Source: Aquilaria yunnanensis (lineage: Eukaryota; Streptophyta; Magnoliopsida; Malvales; Thymelaeaceae). Taken from it: a stretch of 64,000 nt of DNA. Made by a program: the position numbers and the translations under genes. Within the stretch, counting starts at the first letter, position 1. Each line of letters starts with the position of its first letter. Positions 1 through 11,953 of this stretch are shown here, piece after piece. The notes under the pieces were generated by a model that ran no database searches, was not told where the DNA came from, and saw nothing but the letters and a program-made list of their open reading frames with translations. Location of the stretch: assembly GCA_039654915.1 (NCBI GenBank), contig JBDJPA010000011.1, positions 2,356,001-2,420,000 of the forward strand. The letters run 5' to 3'.

Positions 1-55
1 TTAAAACAATGTAGGAAATGTTTTATGCATATACTCATTTTATTCTACATTGCAG

Positions 56-128
56 GTCTATATTTGGGCAGTCACAGTCGTCTTCCAGCACGGCATCTGG
101 TAAAAAGAGGAAGGGTCCAGATACATGA
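56..128 (+). CDS. Last exon of an unidentified protein-coding gene (partial)
   Basis: A pyrimidine-rich stretch ending in TTGCAG is followed by an open frame that closes at TGA 126-128. The frame gives about 23 residues, Ser-rich and then basic, ending KKRKGPDT. The KKRK cluster resembles a short nuclear-localisation signal, which is an inference only. The rest of the gene lies upstream of the window, so the family cannot be named. It faces the next gene (785-3281, - strand) tail to tail, with about 650 bp between the two stop codons. The acceptor and the short basic tail make a real terminal exon likely, but the phase of the preceding exon cannot be checked here. Confidence 0.55.
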
Positions 129-288
129 TCCTATTTATCCATGATATTAACGTTGCCCTGCCATTTTTGTTCCCATCTCCTGAACCACAGGTTCTGCCTG
201 GACCAACTGGGTGCAAGGTGTTTTTTCATTTGAAAGATTAGCTGCAAACGTGGTCACGTTGTGCCTCAGGAACTTGATTTACCATTTT

Positions 289-294
289 AATAAA
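289..294 (+). terminator. Candidate polyadenylation signal (AATAAA)
   Basis: A canonical AATAAA hexamer lies 160 bp downstream of the stop at 126-128, a plausible 3' UTR distance for the upstream gene. AT-rich plant DNA also produces this hexamer by chance. Confidence 0.4.
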
Positions 295-784
295 ACAGCC
301 AAGCAGGAGCCGTGGCCGTACTAGAAAATCAGAGCTACTGATGTTTGTGGATCTTCATTTCCTAGAATATAGGTATAACCATAGCTCCTTAGTTCAGTTT
401 TGCTCACAATGTGACATGTCACAAGTTTGAAATTACAATTGATTTTTAAGTTACTCGACCATAAATACATGAGACTGATTCTGAAGCTAGCGCGTTCACC
501 AATAAATAAGACTATTTACAAAATAGATAGAAATGCAACCTTCAGTATCGACTGAATAGATTACTTGAGGTGCATAAAGCAACTAACATCTGTACATCAA
601 AGGAATAAAAAATAAGAAATCAATATATCATACAATTGACAACACAATGGATAAGTCAGCCAGCTGTCTCCAGACTTCAACTATTCACAGTATTTACACA
701 AACAGCCAGCACGGTAAAAGAAGCAATTAAGTGAATCAGAACTTTGGCTTGAATACCACAGATTTTGGTGAGAACTTCATCACT

Positions 785-3281
785 TCATATGGCCCTCAGG
801 ACAACTTTGCTTGTTGTGTGAACGCCCATTGCTGCAAGTCTCAGCACAGCTCGGCCTTGGTACAGCCTGAATGATTCCAAGTGAAGGACGATCAATGATA
901 TGTAGCGACAGACACAATTAGTGACAGAAATAAATATCAAAGGATCATAAAAAAGATGGCCATAATCTTATCCACTAGGGTAAATTCATATAATACTTAT
1001 AAGGTGATTTAAAGATGAATTTTTCAGCAACCTAATTTTCTTTCCTCATATTTCTTGTGCCTTAGTCATATACTATGTCACATGTGCATATCCTTAATAG
1101 TGTATGAACAAAATAACACAACAATTTGAAGGTTAGGTCTCTATGGAAGACCAGAAGTCTGATTGAGCTCATCTATGGAATTCTTGAGGAACAGAGAAAA
1201 ACAATCACCCAGTGCTTTCTCTCAAACAGACCTAGCTCGTGTTAAATGTTATATATTTGCTGCATGCATCTATTATGTGATGAGATGCAAGAATGAGAGG
1301 ATTTTCTGGGCATATTTGGGAACCTAAAGCAGTTTCTCAGCAGGCTTCTCATGAGGTGAAGCCATTGTATGCTAGTCTCCCTTAGTTCTCATTCCTTTCA
1401 GTTCTAGCATATCAGATTGTATTTTTGTCTGATTCTGTGGCTCAGCACAGGCCTAGGTTTTATATTTCTGTTTGATTTTGGTCCCAGGTTTGCCATTTTG
1501 ATGTTGGTGTGTGGCAGTGGTTCTAGTGAAATCCAGACCCATCAAGGTGTTTTCAAAAAATAAAAAGTCTACGCCACAGGGTATGAAAATCACCCAGCCA
1601 ATGCAAGTCCCCATGTTGAAAGGGCATAGAACATCTTTCCGGTGTGCCAAATACTCATCATTTTCTCCAATTTATTGACACCACCCAGTGCTTTCACTAG
1701 AGCTGCAAACAGTGAAGAGATATCAGTGAGATCAGTTACATTGAACCATCTGTGTTCGCTGTAAGATGGAAATATAAGTCAAACAGTTTGATAGTTCTTT
1801 CGTAGACATATAGCACAAGATCCTAATTCTAAGACACACAATCCCAAGGCAGAGCTCATCAACAAACTTGCATAACATCTAAATGCATAAGGTTTTTAGA
1901 GAGGAGAGAAGACAACTGACAATCACGAACTGTAATGTGACTGAGAAAGCAAGCAATCACCAATAGGAACAATATAGTGGTTTCCTACTGAATCTTGAAT
2001 GAGATGGATGGGGAGATTAAAGTTTTTCTTTGAGAGGAAGATGAGCAACAAAATTTAAATCGATAAACACAAAATAGGACATACTCTTTTGCATCTCCTC
2101 TGGTGGCAAACTCTGCAATCAAATGCAGCAAGCCACATAAGCAATATATATAAATATATATTTTTACACAAACAGCACTTGATTCAGCAACTAAAAAGTG
2201 TAAACCTGAGCTTTTGGGTTAGACAGGATGCATTTGGCCATAAAATTAGCAACCCCATCCACCACATGTTCCTCTCCGATAACAACATAGTTCTCATCAT
2301 CAATCCCACTCCACTCCTCAATGTTGTTTGGAACCATATCATCAGTAACCCATACCCACCAACTAGGCTGTTCATGGTCCATGTTAATCAGAGTTTCGGC
2401 TGAATGCCTATCAGTTCCTGAAAAGGAAAAAAAAAGGGAAAAAAAGAAAATAAAAAAAAACAATAATATTGATTTCTGTCAAACAAAAGGGCAAAAAAAA
2501 AAACAAAACAGTTTCTACATGAAAAATGTGACACAATAAGCATGTAGTGAGGTTCTATATACAAACCGGATGCCTCCTTGAATGGAAACTCAATTTTTGT
2601 TTCAGCTCCATGGAGGGTCTCAAGTTGAGCCAAGAATTCTTTTGAATTCACAGTAGCCATCAAACGGGCATACAGCTGCATTTGCAAAGACACGACCGTC
2701 AACCGAAAACTTCAAAAGATGGGCCATATGATTAACACTCAGCATCATTCATTAGAACAACTGATAAGCAGTATACTTTGATCTTGTCAACAAGCAGAAA
2801 TACAAGTAATGCCACATTAGAACTCCATAACAGGGTGTCATAATCTTTTCTACTATGAATTATTAACAGACTATTTTCCCTTTCACGGATAAATAAGAAA
2901 CCAAGTAAATTCCATGAATGGGTTCCGCAATTCAAATCGTACTCATAAAAGACATAAAATTGGAGAGAAAAAGAGAGAGAAGAAGTTTGTGACTATACTC
3001 ACGTCAGGAGGGCAGTCCTTTGAGAAGGAAGGAGATGCAGATAGAGGGTAAAGCAGCTTAAGATTCTGTTCAAGAAGGTCCCTGAGACGGCGGTTCTCCG
3101 CCTTTAAAGATTCCAAATTTATGTCTTTCTCGGGGGAATCGCCCTGGTTTTGGGGCGAATCTCCATCGTGATCATGATGGTTGTGGTGGTGGTGGTGATG
3201 GCAACATTCGACGGCGGTCCACGCCACATCGGCCACCTCAAGGATCGTTTTAGCTGCCTCTACGGCACCGTGGCCGCCCAT
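785..3281 (-). CDS. Plant protein of unknown function, His-rich N-terminus, conserved hydrophobic C-terminus (272 aa, six exons)
   Basis: The - strand exons are 3281-3003, 2675-2567, 2417-2206, 2112-2085, 1702-1594 and 866-785. All introns are GT-AG and the sum is 819 nt without internal stops. Residues 1-25 are a helical MGGHGAVEAAKT-type start. Residues 27-39 are a Cys-Cys and His/Asp cluster (HHHHHHNHHDHD). Residues 57-77 form a short coiled coil (LESLKAENRRLRDLLEQN). The middle contains WWVWVTDDMVP, and the end contains GKMFYALSTWGLALAGLY and RLAAMGVHTTSKVVLRAI. I recognise this C-terminal pattern from an uncharacterised plant-specific family (PANTHER PTHR33868, from memory). No enzymatic motif is visible. 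The C-terminal hydrophobic stretch could be a membrane or amphipathic segment. The 28-nt fourth exon is the weakest part, but it joins in phase on both sides. Confidence 0.85.
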
Positions 3282-5873
3282 GATTTTGGGAGAATTTGGG
3301 GCCGAATATGAAATCCCTAATTTTGCGGGGCCTTTGGGGTTCTTTAGGAAGAAGACGACGAGAGGAGAAAGACAGAGGGACAGAGCGCTGACGTTATGTT
3401 AACGACGAAAGTGCCGTACGACAACGTTATCTTACGAGTTACGACTTGTGCACGGTTCCGTTCTCTTTTCTTGTTTTCATTTTCTCCTTATTTCCAGCTT
3501 TATCTTTTTTCTTTTCTTTATCTTTTTTCTGCTGTGGGTAAAGCGCACCATTAGTCCTCAATCTTTGATTTCTATGGCAAAACAGTATTCAAGCTACATT
3601 TTTGTTTGAAATTAATCCAAATTTTTATAACTCGTTTTCCTTTAGTCCTTAGTCCTACGCAATCATGTAAATTTGATTAAAGAGGAAAAATTGATAATTT
3701 AAATAATTCATTAACTGTTAAAAATTTATAGTATTTTTTAATTTATGGAAAGATTATTATTAAATAGTTTAAATTAGAACAAAAAGTTATATGAGAATTA
3801 ATAAATTTAAATTATTCGTTAACTGTTTTATAATAAATTTAATTTGTGTGATAGTTTTTTGACAATAAATAAACTACTTAAACAATCAGCTTTTTATATA
3901 TGTAAATTGACATTGTGTACTAATTCAATTTTACCCAGTGATAGAGACTAATATGCAATTAATTATAAATATTTGAGACCAACTTATGATCTTATAGAGG
4001 TTGGAGATTGATTTGTGATATCAATTAAAAGTTTGGGAGGAATGGTGCTTTTTACTCTTTTTTTTTTTGTTTGCATTCATTGGGAAAATAATGTTATGCA
4101 TTTTAACACAATTTAATATAACAATTAATACTATAAAAATATCATATAACATAATTAAATGTAAAAATTAATAATACATTACACCATTTTACCGAATTTA
4201 AACCCTAAAACTTGAAAATAAAAAATTAATAAATTAAAACAGCCGAATATAATAAGAAATTGAAATAAAAAAAATCTAAACTTGGTTAGAAAAAATAACA
4301 TGCATTTTAACATAATTAAATAAAAAAATTAAAATATATCACACAAATTTACCATATCTCTTAACATATGTACCGTAAATTAAAAAAAAAAAACAGAAAA
4401 TGAAATTTAAAAAGTAGCAAAACCAAATTTCCAGAGACATGCAGGAAGCATCTAACGCATAAATTTTTATGACAAAAGATATCATCTCAATCCACATATG
4501 TCCATAAAACCACCATCATTTTCAAACTTATTATGGGAAAATAAGAAAAATTTAAAACATACATCTCAACTTAAGAAGAACTGAGGGAACACAATGGCCA
4601 AGCTCAAACAATAAGAGAAGAAGCAAGCTAACAAAAAAATAATAATAAAGCTCAGAACTGAAAAAATAAAAAATAAATAATAATATCTAACAATATGCAA
4701 AGAAACCGAAGGAAAAAACTAGCTCACCAGACAGTCCCAACACTAGATCTAGTGAAATGAAGTGATTTTACTACTCGGATGGTGGTGAACGAGCTTTGAG
4801 CTGTGGAATGGCAAGGTTTTGGGCGGTAGGAAGTAGAGAATGGTGAGACAGAGGAAAAGCTCGAGCTTCTGGAGTAAGAAAGTTGAGATTTAAAATACGG
4901 TTACTAGTGGCCACACCATTTGCAACTATTAAATGAAACACACATTTTTTACTTAAATGGTTACTAACGGTTTGACACATGGTAACCGTCCTACCTTACT
5001 TGTGTCTGAACCGGCTTAATCACTTATCAAAATGAAACCGTTGTATATCTTTAATATGTGTTACCGATAATTCTATAAGTCAGTATTGTTGATAATTTGG
5101 CAGTTGAAAATTTGGTTTATTTTAATATTGTTTTAGCATTGCTACTTTTCCATTCTCTCTAATGAAATCTCCTGTGATAAGCCCTCCACCTTTGTATGGC
5201 CTCCACCTATACAAGTGCATGATTTGTAGTGTATATATCTAGTTGCTTTCTCCACTTCAAATAAAACTGGTATATTTGGTTGCTTTACATTCGTTCCACT
5301 GAATTTTTAATAAAGTTGGATTTAGATAATTTTATTTCAAATTTTTATATTAGATAATATTTCTATAATCATTTTTAAAAAAGATAACATTCATATAACA
5401 TTATCATAATTGAAGCTTATTTTTATCATATTCCAAATCAAGCAAAACTTTCATCATTTTGAATTAATAGTGTGCCACGTGCATGTGTTTGTGCCATATT
5501 CAATTTGGTGGTTAAGGGCTTTGGGGATTCATTGTGTAAAACAAAAGAAATACAATGTTCACGGGAAAAAATGGATTTACTATTATATCATATGCCAGAC
5601 TGAAGTTCTGAGCACGTTTTGTTTTCGTTTTCTGTCATGGACGCTTAAACGCTTCTATATTTCGGGACTTTATGATAACAATATAATATTTTCGAACTTT
5701 TGGGTGCAATTGGATATTTATGCATATATTAGGAGTGTATCATGTACTTTCACCTATTTTAAATTCAAGAGCGGTCAGCGACTTCGCGGACGCCTGAACA
5801 TAAGGTTTCCTGTTTCCCCACTTCACCTGTGGAACAATCAGAGTCGGAAGCGACCCGAAAAATCCCGTCTTTA
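3282..5873. other. Intergenic region, shared upstream of two divergent genes
   Basis: About 2.6 kb separates two genes transcribed away from each other, so both promoters should lie here. A CT-rich tract (3470-3530) adjoins the - strand gene, as is common in plant leaders. The middle (3.55-4.7 kb) is extremely AT-rich, with a candidate inverted-repeat element at 3536-4057. No convincing coding exon was found. The open frames at 4771-4980 and 5410-5874 have no recognisable content, and the second runs into the leader of the downstream gene. Confidence 0.6.
3536..4057. repeat. Candidate short inverted-repeat (MITE-like) element
   Basis: The left end (GGGTAAAGCGCACCATTAGT) matches the inverse of the right end (GAGTAAAAAGCACCATTCCT) imperfectly, and the resemblance continues inward for several tens of bases. 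The interior is AT-rich and non-coding. No convincing target-site duplication was seen, so the boundaries are approximate. Fold-back alignment of 3500-4080 would confirm or reject it. Confidence 0.4.
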
Positions 5874-8800
5874 ATGGCGGAGGAGACAGCGACTAGTCCA
5901 AACCCCGTGAGAGATGTCAAAGAAGCGACGGAGGATATGGAGTCCCGGATTAAGTCCGCTATGCGCTCTCGCGTTACCCACTTCAAGGAACAATCAGAGT
6001 AGAAACACACTCTCACCCTCTCTCTGATTGTTTTTGGGGGGTCTCTACTGTTTATGTGGTTTTTCTCTGGTTGGGTTATTTTAGCCTCAGTGTTAGTGAA
6101 TTTTGTTGAAATTGCGAGGAATTTCAAAACCGATATGGGTTCTCTTGGCATTTTAGTTTTTTGTTTAGGGTTCATGTGGGCTGCTTTGAAGTATGTTAGC
6201 TAGGAGTTGTGATTTTTTGCTCCTAACGAGCTGTATCTCGTGTTGAATTGAAGAGGTTGGGTTTGACAAATACTTGAGTTTGATTTAGTGTAGGGGGATT
6301 TGGTGTTTTTGCCAGGTAAGCAGCTAGGTATAGGGAGTAGAATAATTGATAGATTCACGCGTGATTATTGCAGTTCCTTGACATTTGAGGGTGTTCGGAG
6401 ATTGTTGGAGAAGGACTTGGGGTTGGAAATATATGCATTGGATGTGCATAAGAGATTTGTCAAGCAATGCCTTCTAGAGGTACATTTTCTTCATTCTTAA
6501 CTGATCCCGAATGGGTTTACCTGACTTTTGAAATTTTACTTCGAATGGTGCTTATGGTCCTTTTAGTAGCTGGTGCACTTACAATGCTGTTTTCATTTAG
6601 AAATTGCTTCCAAATGTTGTTTTCCTCAAGTAGAAATGTCTGGGAACAGCATAGAGCAATTTTCAAAGGTGGCATTAATTGATTATGCCATAAAGAGCCT
6701 ATATCAAGATTTTTTCATTACTTCAAGTGTGTGACACAGTTTGCAATTTTCTCGTTCATTTTTATGCTGATATTTGTTAGAGCAGTAGCTTTGGGTAAAA
6801 TGCTATTTTTGCATTTGGTGAGATGCTCTTACTCCTGTCATCTTTGGGGTTCTCTCATTTGCTCTCATTTTTGGTCCCCCTCCGTCCCTCCCCCCCCCCA
6901 AAAAAAAAATTCGCACACAGTCTATCTGCTTTTATGCTTGTGCTTGATTAGATATCATTGGTGTTCAAACATGACCTCAACTATGTAGAATTGGTAGAAT
7001 CGTTGCTTCTCAATCCTAATTCATTGCCTAAAGTTGTCAATTTGACTGAGAAATTTAAAGATGATGTATTCAAAATGAGACCCTGATTACAAATGGAGAA
7101 AGGGAACTTACAATGTCAATAACTGGATGAAAAGGCAGATAGAGAAATTGTAGAAAAGAAGAAATTGTTGCTGAATCCTTGTTGAACATTGAAGATATTC
7201 CTGCCAGCAAATCAACATTTTCTGTTATGATTATATAATCCATTCTCTGTTGTAGAACCTAGAAGGCGGTAATGATGAAAATGGCCACAAAAATTCTGAT
7301 GAGAAAGCACAAGAAAATGGTGGTTTGACTGGGGAAGCAGAGCAACTTCCAAAACGACACAATTTGAAAAAAGATGAAGCAGAACCTTGTTCAGAAGATG
7401 AAGAGAAAATGGAAGACTCTCCTGTTATGGGCCTTTTGACAGCTAAAGATGCAGCTAAAACTGAAGGTGCAAAATCAAAGCATCAAAAGAGCAAAGGAGT
7501 CTCTCAGGCAGAAATAGAGAAGGCCATTAAGGATAGAGCTTCTTATGTAAAAGCTAATGCTGAGTGAGTTGCTGAGTTCTTTCTACATTTAATGAAACTG
7601 TGATCTTGATTTAATCTTTTTCACTGACCTTTCTATTCTACACAAACACACTCACAACCTTTTCTCTTTTATGTTCTCGTCGGATCTTTTCCCCTTTGGC
7701 TTATGGTACATCTGTGGGCAATCCCTTGAATCTTATCTCTCTTGTTTGTTATGTTTGTGAGGTGTCTAAAGGGTTTTTTTATATTTGGATTCTTCTGTTC
7801 TTTCTTTCTCTCTTTCAGAAAAGTTTCAATGTTGGGCTTTCGTCGACTCTTGGAGGAAGATTTGAAACTTGATAAACATGCCCTTGATGCTTACAAAATG
7901 TTAATAAGTAAAAAGCTGGATGAGGTGAGCATATATTTTCTGATAGTGAATTCTAGCCTCTGGTGATATCTTTTCTGAGTTGTAATTTTTTTTTTAACTG
8001 TCAGGTGTTAACATCACCTGAAGGTTCTTCTCCAGCAGGTGAGGTTAAGGGGAAAAAACTTCAGAAAATTTCTAAAGGCAGAGGATCTAAGAAGGCTGTA
8101 AGTGAATTTGACTCAAATTCATTACAAAGTGAAGATGCTGAAGAGAAGGTAGAGGCAGATTCAGAGGTGGAAGGAGAAGATGAAGAAGGTGAAGAAAAGC
8201 CCAGAAAGAAAACAGTTCTTAAAGGTAAACTTAAGAAATCTGAAGTGCTTCAGAAACGTAAGAGACCAGAAAAGGAGACAAAGATATCTAAACAGAAGAA
8301 GAGGAAACCTGCAGAAAAGGTTTCAGATGATAATAATAGCATTGAAGACAGTGGAAATGTCTCTGAAGAGGCTGCCTCTCATTCTTCTGGTGAAAAAACA
8401 GTGAAGGTTGTAATCTTGTGCCATATGTCCAAACTTTTCTTGTAAATTTTTTAAGCTGAGTAGTTTTGATATAGCATGGATATCAGATATGGATCAAAAT
8501 GAATGGCCTCCTGAGGTTTTCTCTACTTGACTTAAAAGGAAAATGATGCATAAGGGCTATGACTACTTTAGCTAGAAGATTGGGAATCGTGAAGACCATA
8601 AGATTTCTCTATGTTATTTCCAAAATTTTGATTTTGATAGTAGTCACCTTTGACATAATTGTTCTGTCAATTTGCAGAGAAAAGAAGTTGCAACTCCAAC
8701 ATATGGGAAAAGGGTAGAGCATCTGAAATCAGTTATTAAATCTTGTGGAATGAGGTATTCCATTGATTTGCATGTTGCAAATTCAGATCTTGATCCAGGT

Positions 8801-10454
8801 TGATTGGTATGCTAATTTTTTGTTTTTTTACTTGCAACTGTTTATTTTGTTCAGTGTTCCCCCCTCAGTATACAGGAAGGTCAAACAGGCACCTGAGAGT
8901 AAACGCGAAACCCAGCTAATAAAAGAGCTTGAGGAGATACTTTCTAAAGAAGGATTGTCTTCAGATCCTTCAGAAAAGGGTTTGAATTATAACTTCATCT
9001 GTCAGCTCTTTTGTTTAAGCATTTTTTTACCCATTAACTCTGAAGTCCGAACAGGGTTGTTTCTTGAAGATTGCGTATGTTTTTTTTTTCCTTGTTTTGT
9101 TTTAGGGATGGCTTCTTGGTTCGTTTTGGGATAGGTTGGGTGGGGTGTGGATGGTGTTTTTTCTGGTGGTAGCTAATAGCTCTATGAATTTTTCTCTCAT
9201 GCCCTCGGGCTGCTAATTGTTTTCCTGCTAACTTAGAGGACTGTGGTCTCAGTGTAGTTCCTGGTAGATGCTGACTTCATAGTTCATAGAGCCTTTTCTG
9301 CATTTTTTTTTTAAATTGAAGATTTGAGTAGCCTTGGCAACAATGAATTTTGGTGTGCAATCACAACAAGCTCATGTTTGGTGTATCTTATAGTGGTGAT
9401 CCTAGAGTTGGACGTTCATGGTGCTGCTTACCAATGGCTTCGCTGATAGCAATGATGTAAATACTAAGTTTTTATGTAATAAGGGTGAATACTTATTCCT
9501 GGTCATAGTGGGTAAGTGCATCTGCAATGCCAAAAATACTACTCACTAGGATTTAGGTGTTAGCACTCATTTCCTCTAGATTGTGGTCTGCCCCAATAAT
9601 TGATTTTAAGTAATGCAAATTTGCAATGATTTTACAAATGTGAAGTATATAAATCTATGTGACAAACAATTAATGGTTGGTTAGGAGTTAACTGGACCTT
9701 CTACAGATTTCTGTTTCGGGGTGTTGTGCATCAAATCAGTTTGTGAAATTCTGTGTGAAAATTTTGTCTTCTGAGGGTTACTCCTAATGATGGCAGTTTG
9801 GTGTTTCCATGGATTGGTATGTTTATGAGCATTTGATACATTGGATGCATGTATTTAGATTCGAACTTGAACTTTGGGTATTTCTTTTATCATCAGAAAT
9901 CAAAGAGGTAAGGAAGAAGAAGGAAAGAGCAAAAGAGCTTGAGGGGATAGACATGAGTAATATTGTAACAACTACACGCAGAAGGTCTGTGACCAGTTTT
10001 GGACCTCCACCAAAGGCCCAAATACCGGATGATAGTGATAGTAGTGACTCTGATGACACTGGTGATAACAATGAGGATGATGAAGATAATGATGAAAATG
10101 AAGATGATGAAGATGGTGATGAAGGCAATAACAATAGTCATAGTGAAGAGGGTAAGTATGAGGATATCCTTTTCCTCTCGGTTTTTGTCAATTGGGGGTC
10201 AGAAGGAGGTTACTTGATTGCCTGCCAAGAATGAAGACCTGAACGCAGCTAATTGTTTAGTACATGTGTGTGTTGATGCCTCTGGCCTGCAAATTAGTAG
10301 TAGACCAGTTTAACAGATGCAACTTAATTTTAGGGAATTGATATGATACAAGCAAACTCCATTTAAATTGCCGGTTATAAGGCACTGCCTAATTTTCTCA
10401 CTTCTAATGTGCTTGATGGTTGCAGAGGAGGATGAGGGTGAGGACAGTGACTGA
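5874..10454 (+). CDS. CHZ1/HIRIP3-like H2A.Z-H2B histone chaperone with two DEK_C-type repeats (510 aa, nine exons)
   Basis: Exons are 5874-5998, 6374-6479, 7256-7563, 7819-7924, 8005-8406, 8678-8754, 8855-8979, 9897-10151 and 10426-10454. They total 1533 nt, in phase throughout. Residues 42-77 ([17 protein letters not shown]) and about 180-215 ([20 protein letters not shown]) are two related DEK_C-type helical repeats. Each ends its exon, and the two exons are equal in length (106 nt), suggesting exon duplication. Residues 216-349 are Lys/Glu-rich with bipartite nuclear signals. Residues 359-440 match the HIRIP3 C-terminus, including [15 protein letters not shown] and the CHZ signature [11 protein letters not shown]. 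The final ~45 residues are almost all Asp/Glu/Asn, typical of histone chaperones. By family knowledge it should bind H2A.Z-H2B dimers in the nucleus. The ATG used is the first in frame and begins [11 protein letters not shown]. Confidence 0.9.
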
Positions 10455-11953
10455 ATTCTTCAGAAGCTGGAGTCGCTAGACAACCCTATGGCAAACTAAG
10501 CTAATCGATTGCTCTAATGCATCATGTATTATGTATCCTTTTAATCTGTTATGAATTTTCTGCTTATTCTCGGACTTGGAAAATATGGCACTAGATAGAA
10601 CTTAGAAGAATGCTGCTCAGCTTTGCTTGTTAGGATTTAATCTTGTGTAAGAATTTAGTTTGAATTCTTAAATAGTTCTGTACATGGATATCCGAAACGT
10701 GTGGTTTCTGAGCTGATTGAGATGACTTGAGAATTTCGCTTTTTCAATTTTGCTAGGCCGTCGAGTGTCTCCCAACTTGATGAATGCTTGCACGGTAACA
10801 GAATACAGGGATCAGGCCACCTGGCGGAGCTACAAAATTGAAGAAAGCCTAATACCTGCCTTCTTTAGTGCTCTGTCAATTCTTCCTTCCTAAGCTCACA
10901 ATGAACTTTAATGGCTAACATGGAACTTTGATGGCGAACATGGTGTACCACTATCTCTGTCTCATTCTTGATGATATTGTTTGGTTACTTCTAGAGATAA
11001 TGACTTGGATGTGTTGCCTTACTTTACTGTCAGTTCTTAGACAAACGATTGTTTTGTTTTATACCAGTCTTAACATGTTTTGCTTACGTTATTAATTGTA
11101 ATCAGAACCAGAAAAAAGGAGACTGAAAATATAGTATGAAAAGAGGAGACTAAATCAAATCATGATCTTTTATAGTTGGAGAGGATCTGCCGCTGCCATT
11201 GGCTCGTTGACTAGCCTGAAATCTAGTCGGACTTCTGTAAAGTTTAGAAAAACTAGTATCTTCGAGCGAAGGGTAAAATCGAGACAGTACAAAACCCACA
11301 AAGGAAATCATCAAACAGCAGGAACAGAAGCAACGAAACGGGTACGAAGGAGGGGGAAAGACAAGAAAAAAAAAACTGCAGGGGGCAACAAGTGACAGAA
11401 TAAGAAGACATTTAAGGAAATTGAGGAAGAACACTTAAAAATTAGGACGATGGTCAAGGGTTAGGATCTGGTTGGCCTCTGTAAATTTACGTAATGCTCT
11501 GTTTTCTCTTTAAGTACTTTTCTTTGGGGAATTGCTCTTTCGATTCTCACTCCCTAACCAGCGATTGCATTGGTCTCAATATAGCCTTTCTAGACGCGGA
11601 ATTTGTTCCTTACTTTTTCTCTTGAAGACGAAGTTGAAAAGAGATATATTTCGACTGTTTTATTATCAGGATGACGTTAATGAAGAACTAAACAGGCCAG
11701 CACTGAAATCCAACTAGCTCAGTTTTACGAGATCTTTTTTTCTGGGAACAGAAGTTTCTTGTTCCAGAGAAAAACGTGCATGATATATAACTCTGGAAGC
11801 TTACATGGTCTCTCAACATTAGGATAACCAACTTGGATTACAAAACAGCAGGGGAAAAAAACAAACGGAAAACAAAAAAACAGGCTCTCCGCTTAGTTGA
11901 ATAATTTATTCTCTGATCTTGGTTACATATATGTAGTTAGTTGTGTTGTGTCT
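10455..11953. other. Convergent intergenic region (3' UTRs)
   Basis: This 1.5-kb stretch lies between the stops of two converging genes. Both 3' UTRs are expected here. Open frames at 11150-11434 (-), 11162-11395 (+) and 11532-11717 (+) show no family motif and low complexity (Lys/Arg or Phe/Leu rich), so no gene is called. A poly-A-rich tract lies around 11860-11880. Confidence 0.6.
11905..11910 (-). terminator. Candidate polyadenylation signal of the WAT1-related gene
   Basis: On the - strand the hexamer AATAAA occurs 44 nt past the stop codon at 11954-11956. The position is plausible for a short plant 3' UTR. Confidence 0.45.

Noticed and set aside
5765..6175. 136-codon - strand frame over the start of the CHZ1-like gene
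   Set aside because: It is the opposite strand of the first exon and intron of a well-supported gene and has no family similarity.
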